Positions 7,301 to 10,680 of a stretch of 10,680 nucleotides of DNA are shown piece after piece. Every line of letters begins with the position of its first letter. Position 1 is the first letter of the stretch. The notes under the pieces were generated by a model, which had not been told where the DNA came from, did no database searches, and saw only the letters and a program-made list of their open reading frames with translations. The stretch spans positions 1 through 10,680 of the forward strand of contig JAHDCN010000080.1 of assembly GCA_020629815.1 (NCBI GenBank), read 5' to 3'. The translations under genes were made by a program, and so were the position numbers. Source of the DNA: Verrucomicrobiota bacterium. GTDB lineage: Bacteria; Verrucomicrobiota; Verrucomicrobiia; Verrucomicrobiales; DEV007.

Positions 7301-8245
7301 TCATTTTGAATTCAAACGGCCAAGCAATCCTTCACGCATTTGCTCAATCGGAGCTGCGCGGTTGAACCAAAACTCAAACGCCAGCGCCCCCTGCCATAGC
7401 AGCATACTCAAACCATTAGCGGCTTTGGCGCCTTGATTCTCGGCAGCCGCCATTAATCTGGTTCGACGAGGTGAGTAAACCATATCATATACCAACTGAT
7501 GTGGCTGGATGAGTCTCTGGGGTATCAGCTCCGGGTCACTCATCTTCATTCCGACATTGGTGCAGTTGATGATCAAATCGACGTGTTCCATCTCTCTTTC
7601 CAAAGATTTCACATCACAGGGAATCGCCACCAAACGATTAGCAGGACCTTCTAGACGATCGGTTTCCGCATAGTCTTGTAACTCATTTTTCAAAGACTCT
7701 GCTTTTTCAAAAGTCCGGTTCGCCAGCACCAGCCGCTCACACTGATCCATCGCACACTGAACTGCTGCGGCGCGGCCGGCACCACCTCCCGCTCCGAGAA
7801 TCAGCACCTGCATATCCCGAAGATCGACAGAAAATTCCTCCCGGATCGCCCGCTTCAGCCCGGGTGCATCCGTGTTATGACCGACCAGTTTCCCGTCTTC
7901 GACTAAAACGGTATTTACCGATTTTGTTCGTCGGGCCACCTCGGTCATTTCGTCCACCGCTGCAAACACACCGCCTTTGTGAGGGATGGTCACGTTGGTA
8001 CCAATAAAACCAGCATCGCCCAGCGATCTGAGAGCTTTCACCAATTCATCGGGGCGAATGTGAAGCCGCACATACTGGCTGTCCACACCTGCAGCCTGCA
8101 AACCCGGATTGTGCATTTCCGGAGAAAGTGAATGCTCCACGGGATCGCCAAACACAGACAATCTCGCCGGAACATCCAAATCTTTCGTCACCTCGGACCA
8201 GTTTTGCAGGTCGGTGAAATCGTAGACATTTTTCGCATCAGCCAT
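7301..8245 (-). CDS. aroE: Shikimate dehydrogenase (NADP+)
   Basis: A 314-residue protein reducing 3-dehydroshikimate to shikimate in the cytoplasm (step four of the shikimate pathway to chorismate and aromatic amino acids). Shikimate-binding and catalytic motifs are present: S39-L-S41-P, NVTIPHK with catalytic K90, N111, and HNTD with D126. The NADPH-binding loop is GAGGGAGRAA at 151-160, followed by NRT, NCTNVGM, YSPRRTRLM and NGLSMLLWQGALAFEFW near the C-terminus. Compared with the usual ~270-280 residues, it has about 28 extra N-terminal residues before the first strand (LSVFGDP), and HNPG replaces the common HNAA after SxSP. ATG 8245 is kept because there is no other Met before the active-site serines; GGAG lies just 2 bases upstream of it, an unusually short spacing. 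It lies 50 bases downstream of asd, probably co-transcribed. Its 3' end faces the pseudopilin gene. Confidence 0.96.
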   Translation of the reverse strand: MADAKNVYDFTDLQNWSEVTKDLDVPARLSVFGDPVEHSLSPEMHNPGLQAAGVDSQYVRLHIRPDELVKALRSLGDAGFIGTNVTIPHKGGVFAAVDEMTEVARRTKSVNTVLVEDGKLVGHNTDAPGLKRAIREEFSVDLRDMQVLILGAGGGAGRAAAVQCAMDQCERLVLANRTFEKAESLKNELQDYAETDRLEGPANRLVAIPCDVKSLEREMEHVDLIINCTNVGMKMSDPELIPQRLIQPHQLVYDMVYSPRRTRLMAAAENQGAKAANGLSMLLWQGALAFEFWFNRAAPIEQMREGLLGRLNSK

Positions 8246-8295
8246 TGCTCCAATCTGGCATGGCTGTGCTGCTCTGAAAATGAGAAAATCCCAAA

Positions 8296-9318
8296 TTACA
8301 ACAACTCAGCAATCTGGACAGCGTTCAGCGCGGCACCTTTTCTCACCTGATCACCGACCACCCAGAAGGTGAGTGCATTATCTAGAACCAGGTCCTCGCG
8401 AATTCTACCAACAATGCAGTCGTCGCCGTTGGTGGAATCGAGAGGAGTCGGATAGCGTTTGGTCACTTCGTCGTTCGTTGGATCGTCAGCGACGCGAACA
8501 CCCGGCGCAGCCTCGATCACTTCGCGGGCTTTCTCGACGCTTGGGGTGTCGTTGAAAACGGCTGTGACTGATACCGCGTGGGATCGATAAACAGGAACAC
8601 GCACGCAAGTCACGGAAGCATTCAAATCCGGAGCATGGAGAATCTTGCGACCTTCGTGGTGCATTTTCATCTCCTCTTTGGTGTAGCCGTTGTCCAGAAA
8701 CACATCGACGTGAGGAATCACATTGAAAGCGATCTGGTGGGGATACACATTCTTCTCGGGAAGCGGCTCGCCTTTTGCCAGAGCCTGCACCTGTTGTTCC
8801 AACTCGATGATTCCCTGAGCACCACTACCGGAGACAGCCTGGTAACTGGAAGCAATGATTTGTTTCACTCCACCGAAGGCCTGATGCATCGGATTGAGTC
8901 CCATCAGGGTGATGATCGTGGTGCAATTCGGGTTCGCGATAATTCCCGGCCCGCCAGTGACGTCTCCCGGATTCACTTCGGGAACGACCAAAGGCACGTC
9001 CTCTTCCATTCGGAAAGCAGATGAGTTGTCGACTACCGTTGCACCGGCTGCTGCAGCCGCTGGACCGAATTCCTTTGAGATCGAACCTCCAGCACTGAAC
9101 AGCGCAATATCAACGCCCTCGAAAGAGTCCTTAGTCAGTTCCTTGATCTCCAGCTCTTCGCCGCGAAAAGTCAGCTTCTTCCCGGCTGAACGGGCGGAAG
9201 CGAGCAAGGTGAGTTTTCCGAGAGGAAAGTCACGTTGCTCCAGGCATTTCAGGATTTCCTCGCCAACCGCTCCGGTAGCACCGGCGATCGCGACATGCTG
9301 ATCAGGATTTTGACTCAT
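8296..9318 (-). CDS. asd: Aspartate-semialdehyde dehydrogenase
   Basis: A 340-residue enzyme, normal length for the family, that reduces aspartyl-4-phosphate with NADPH to aspartate semialdehyde. This is the branch point to lysine/diaminopimelate (cell wall), threonine and methionine. Visible motifs: NADP-binding GATGAVGE at 13-20, FSAGGSISKEF (residues 74-84), VVDNSSAFR, the catalytic cysteine C132 in NPNCTT, SSYQAVSGSGAQGI, the His-containing MHHEGRKIL segment, and R245-S-H246 in VPVYRSHAVS where His acts in catalysis. The C-terminus FWVVGDQVRKGAALNAVQIAELL fits the family. The start at 9318 places the glycine-rich loop at the expected position. No Shine-Dalgarno is visible. A terminator lies 71 bases upstream of the start, so asd probably has its own promoter within 9319-9390 and heads an asd-aroE transcript. 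Confidence 0.97.
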   Translation of the reverse strand: MSQNPDQHVAIAGATGAVGEEILKCLEQRDFPLGKLTLLASARSAGKKLTFRGEELEIKELTKDSFEGVDIALFSAGGSISKEFGPAAAAAGATVVDNSSAFRMEEDVPLVVPEVNPGDVTGGPGIIANPNCTTIITLMGLNPMHQAFGGVKQIIASSYQAVSGSGAQGIIELEQQVQALAKGEPLPEKNVYPHQIAFNVIPHVDVFLDNGYTKEEMKMHHEGRKILHAPDLNASVTCVRVPVYRSHAVSVTAVFNDTPSVEKAREVIEAAPGVRVADDPTNDEVTKRYPTPLDSTNGDDCIVGRIREDLVLDNALTFWVVGDQVRKGAALNAVQIAELL

Positions 9319-9390
9319 CGTGTTTTTTGAAAAGAGAGGACGAAACTACTTTTGGAAAACAGGAATGCAAACAGCGAAATAGGCAGAAAA

Positions 9391-9420
9391 AAAGCCGCTC
9401 CCGAATCCGAGAGCGGCTTT
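9391..9420 (-). terminator. Rho-independent terminator after the small lipoprotein genes
   Basis: Positions 9391-9400 (AAAGCCGCTC) and 9411-9420 (GAGCGGCTTT) form a perfect 10-bp stem with a 10-base loop that can close by two further G-C pairs. On the minus strand the stem is followed by an unbroken T-run ending near 9387. It sits 29 bases past the 41-aa lipoprotein stop, so it ends the tpiA/lipoprotein side and insulates asd. In the plus direction only three T follow, so it would act poorly that way. Confidence 0.88.
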
Positions 9421-9448
9421 GCCTTCTGATATTTCAGAAGAAATTCGT

Positions 9449-9574
9449 TTACTTGTGAATGTGGCCGGAAGCGCAACAAGCACCGCCGGAAGCACAGCAA
9501 TCACCAGTAGTGACGCAGGAGGTCATTGCCAGTGAGGCAACGGCAACGATAGCGAGAAGAATGATCTTTTTCAT
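9449..9574 (-). CDS. Cysteine-rich mini-lipoprotein (41 aa), function unknown
   Basis: ATG at 9574 to TAA at 9449-9451 encodes 41 residues. It has a lysine start (MKKII), a hydrophobic segment LLAIVAVASLAM, and a lipobox-like MTSC with the lipidation cysteine at C20. The mature part is only 22 residues and holds the same pentapeptide CCASG twice (residues 26-30 and 33-37), then ends GHIHK. After the lipidated Cys there are four cysteines in two CC pairs and two histidines, which could bind a metal or form disulfides; that is inference. The -3 residue of the lipobox is Met rather than the usual Leu, so acylation is likely but not certain. The gene is 39 bases after another tiny lipoprotein gene and directly before a strong terminator, which supports it being a real transcribed unit. 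No family is recognised. No Shine-Dalgarno is seen. Confidence 0.75.
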   Translation of the reverse strand: MKKIILLAIVAVASLAMTSCVTTGDCCASGGACCASGHIHK

Positions 9575-9613
9575 AATCAGCTGGTAACTTTCAGTTCGGG
9601 ACGCAGTCTCTTA

Positions 9614-9793
9614 CTAATTCTTGCGGTCGTGCCAATCAATCCACGAACGCTCTTCACTATGTTTTCCGGGTGCCTGACGCACTTCTTCCAGAATCGTCAG
9701 CTTGCTGTCAGTATCGCTTACAATCTTGCAGGAGGTAAGGGAAACGCTGCTGAATGCGAGCGCGATGAGTGACAGGGGAATAAACTTTTTCAT
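9614..9793 (-). CDS. Small predicted lipoprotein (59 aa), function unknown
   Basis: ATG at 9793 to TAG at 9614-9616 encodes 59 residues. It begins MKKFIPLSLIALAFSSVS followed by a good lipobox, LTSC, with the lipidation cysteine at C22. The mature 38 residues are charged (KLTILEEVRQ, KHSEERSW, WHDRKN), with two tryptophans, one His pair spaced apart and no cysteine beyond C22; a short helix around residues 31-40 is plausible. It resembles many short envelope lipoproteins in length, but no family is recognised. It lies 80 bases downstream of tpiA and 39 bases upstream of the Cys-rich lipoprotein; the two share the start MKK, the TSC lipobox and small size but not their mature parts, so they are not obvious duplicates. 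A weak promoter-like sequence lies in the gap after tpiA. Confidence 0.75.
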   Translation of the reverse strand: MKKFIPLSLIALAFSSVSLTSCKIVSDTDSKLTILEEVRQAPGKHSEERSWIDWHDRKN

Positions 9794-9817
9794 ATCTGTA
9801 TGGTTTTCTGAATCTGT

Positions 9818-9847
9818 GTTTTACGAAAATTGTTGGAATGCTGGCAA
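9818..9847 (-). promoter_or_regulatory. Possible promoter for the two lipoprotein genes
   Basis: On the minus strand, TTGCCA (9842-9847) and TAAAAC (9818-9823) lie 18 bases apart, one and two mismatches from the sigma70 boxes, and about 24 bases before the lipoprotein start codon. Read-through from tpiA is an alternative, because no clear terminator sits between them. Weak call from consensus only. Confidence 0.25.
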
Positions 9848-9873
9848 GCAAACAGTGACAGGATTTTCACCGT

Positions 9874-10647
9874 TTATCCGGCAGCATCGATACCTGCTTT
9901 GCAGATGTCTGCGAAACTGTTCGGCTCCAGGCTGGCTCCGCCAACAAGGAACCCATCGATGTCAGGCTGCTCAAACAGCTCGGCTGCATTGCCGGGCTTC
10001 ACGCTGCCGCCGTACTGGATACGGGTCGCTGCTGCCACGTCTGCGCCGAACAGGTCGTTGAGAACGCTGCGGCAGAATTCCTGGGTTTCCTGTGCCTGCT
10101 CAGGGCTGGCGGTACGTCCGGTTCCGATTGCCCAGACAGGTTCGTAGGCAATGACGATGTCCGCCATTTGCGCAGCGGTGACATCGCAAAGGCTGCCGGT
10201 CAGCTGGGTGCGCAAAACGTTTTCCAGTTGTCCGCCGTCGCGCTCTTCCAGAGACTCACCGATACAAAGGATCGGCTTGAGCCCGGCATTCAGCGTTGCG
10301 TGAACTTTCTTGTTAATGACAGCATCGTCTTCTCCGTAGAGGGAGCGACGCTCACTGTGACCTAGGATCACGTAGTCGGTGCCGACTTCTTTTAGCATGG
10401 CCGCGTTGGTCTCTCCAGTGTAGGCGCCGGATTCTTCGTGCGACATGTTTTGGGCGGACAGACTGACGGCCGGATTAGCTCCGATTTTTTCGCCGGCGCT
10501 GGCCATCGTGATGAAAGAAGGCGCGATGACGATATCGATTGGAGTCTCAGCGGAGAAAATGTCGAGAAACGTTCCGAGGAATTCATTGGACTCGGAAGGA
10601 GCCATATTCATTTTCCAGTTCGCGGCGATAATTGGTTTTCTGCTCAT
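9874..10647 (-). CDS. tpiA: Triosephosphate isomerase
   Basis: A 257-residue protein of the usual length for the family. It interconverts dihydroxyacetone phosphate and glyceraldehyde 3-phosphate in cytoplasmic glycolysis and gluconeogenesis. Active-site residues are all present: N10 and K12 in NWKMN, H97 in GHSERR, and E169 in AYEPVWAIGTG, which also starts the mobile loop 6 (about residues 170-180). Phosphate-binding YGGSV (212-216) and VGGASL (235-240) close the barrel. ATG 10647 gives the canonical start MSRKPIIAANWKMN. No Shine-Dalgarno is visible; the upstream bases are AT-rich, then a GACAGGATT-type tandem. Its downstream neighbours on the same strand are the two small lipoproteins, after an 80-base gap. 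Confidence 0.98.
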   Translation of the reverse strand: MSRKPIIAANWKMNMAPSESNEFLGTFLDIFSAETPIDIVIAPSFITMASAGEKIGANPAVSLSAQNMSHEESGAYTGETNAAMLKEVGTDYVILGHSERRSLYGEDDAVINKKVHATLNAGLKPILCIGESLEERDGGQLENVLRTQLTGSLCDVTAAQMADIVIAYEPVWAIGTGRTASPEQAQETQEFCRSVLNDLFGADVAAATRIQYGGSVKPGNAAELFEQPDIDGFLVGGASLEPNSFADICKAGIDAAG

Positions 10648-10658
10648 TGTAAATTTGG

Positions 10659-10676
10659 GACAGGATTAACAGGATT
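10659..10676 (+). repeat. Short 9-base tandem (ACAGGATTA / ACAGGATT) just upstream of tpiA
   Basis: ACAGGATT occurs twice nine bases apart (10660-10667 and 10669-10676), and GACAGGATT occurs again in the same orientation at 9857-9865, just past the tpiA stop. From memory, AATCCTGTTAATCCTGTC-like tandems are frequent near genes in several bacterial phyla; I cannot check that here. The array may continue beyond the window edge. Confidence 0.5.
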
Positions 10677-10680
10677 CCTT

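Noticed and set aside
7305..7316. Palindrome TTTGAATTCAAA between the converging pseudopilin and aroE genes as a terminator
   Set aside because: It lies within the last aroE codons, is AT-rich with no loop and no T-run; not a convincing terminator.
1399..10676. Possible relation between the 22-bp core (ACAGGGTTAG) and the tpiA-flanking ACAGGATTAA
   Set aside because: Eight of ten bases agree, but unit length and spacing (22 versus 9) differ, so a common origin is not supported.

Overview
This window most likely comes from a Verrucomicrobiota genome, probably near the class Opitutia (Coraliomargarita/Puniceicoccus-like). That is an inference from gene content: a secreted sulfatase whose calcium-loop-like insert I associate with this group, a Tat-signal metallophosphoesterase, a xylose-isomerase-like TIM-barrel enzyme, and a prepilin-type protein with the KRNAQNIASV..AQAAG pattern common in Opitutia. 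No rRNA, tRNA, transposase, phage gene or CRISPR array is visible, and no frameshifted or decayed gene was found.

Left part (1-3178, all minus strand, read right to left): TIM-barrel sugar-phosphate isomerase/epimerase-like protein, then a YkuE-like Tat-exported metallophosphoesterase, then a secreted formylglycine-type sulfatase whose C-terminus runs off the left edge. The gaps are 63 and 113 bases, so they may be co-transcribed. A sulfatase beside a sugar isomerase fits use of sulfated polysaccharides. The 113-base gap before the sulfatase holds the most unusual non-coding feature: three tandem 22-bp units, each with an identical 12-base core.

Middle (3225-7285, plus strand): a full-length 1008-residue bacterial SNF2-family ATPase with an N-terminal SWIM zinc finger and all helicase motifs, divergent from the isomerase across 46 bases. 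After an AT-rich gap comes a 309-residue pseudopilin-like protein with a normal prepilin N-terminus and a long acidic, proline-rich C-terminal extension.

Right part (7301-10647, minus strand, read right to left): tpiA (triosephosphate isomerase), two tiny predicted lipoproteins (59 and 41 aa), a clear rho-independent terminator, then asd (aspartate-semialdehyde dehydrogenase) and aroE (shikimate dehydrogenase). This is housekeeping glycolysis and amino-acid synthesis with two small envelope proteins between. The 41-aa lipoprotein is cysteine-rich with a duplicated CCASG motif.

Almost no gene here has a recognisable Shine-Dalgarno sequence before its start codon. I see no convincing new multi-gene system. 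The best leads are the 22-bp repeat array, the Cys-rich mini-lipoprotein and the pseudopilin extension.
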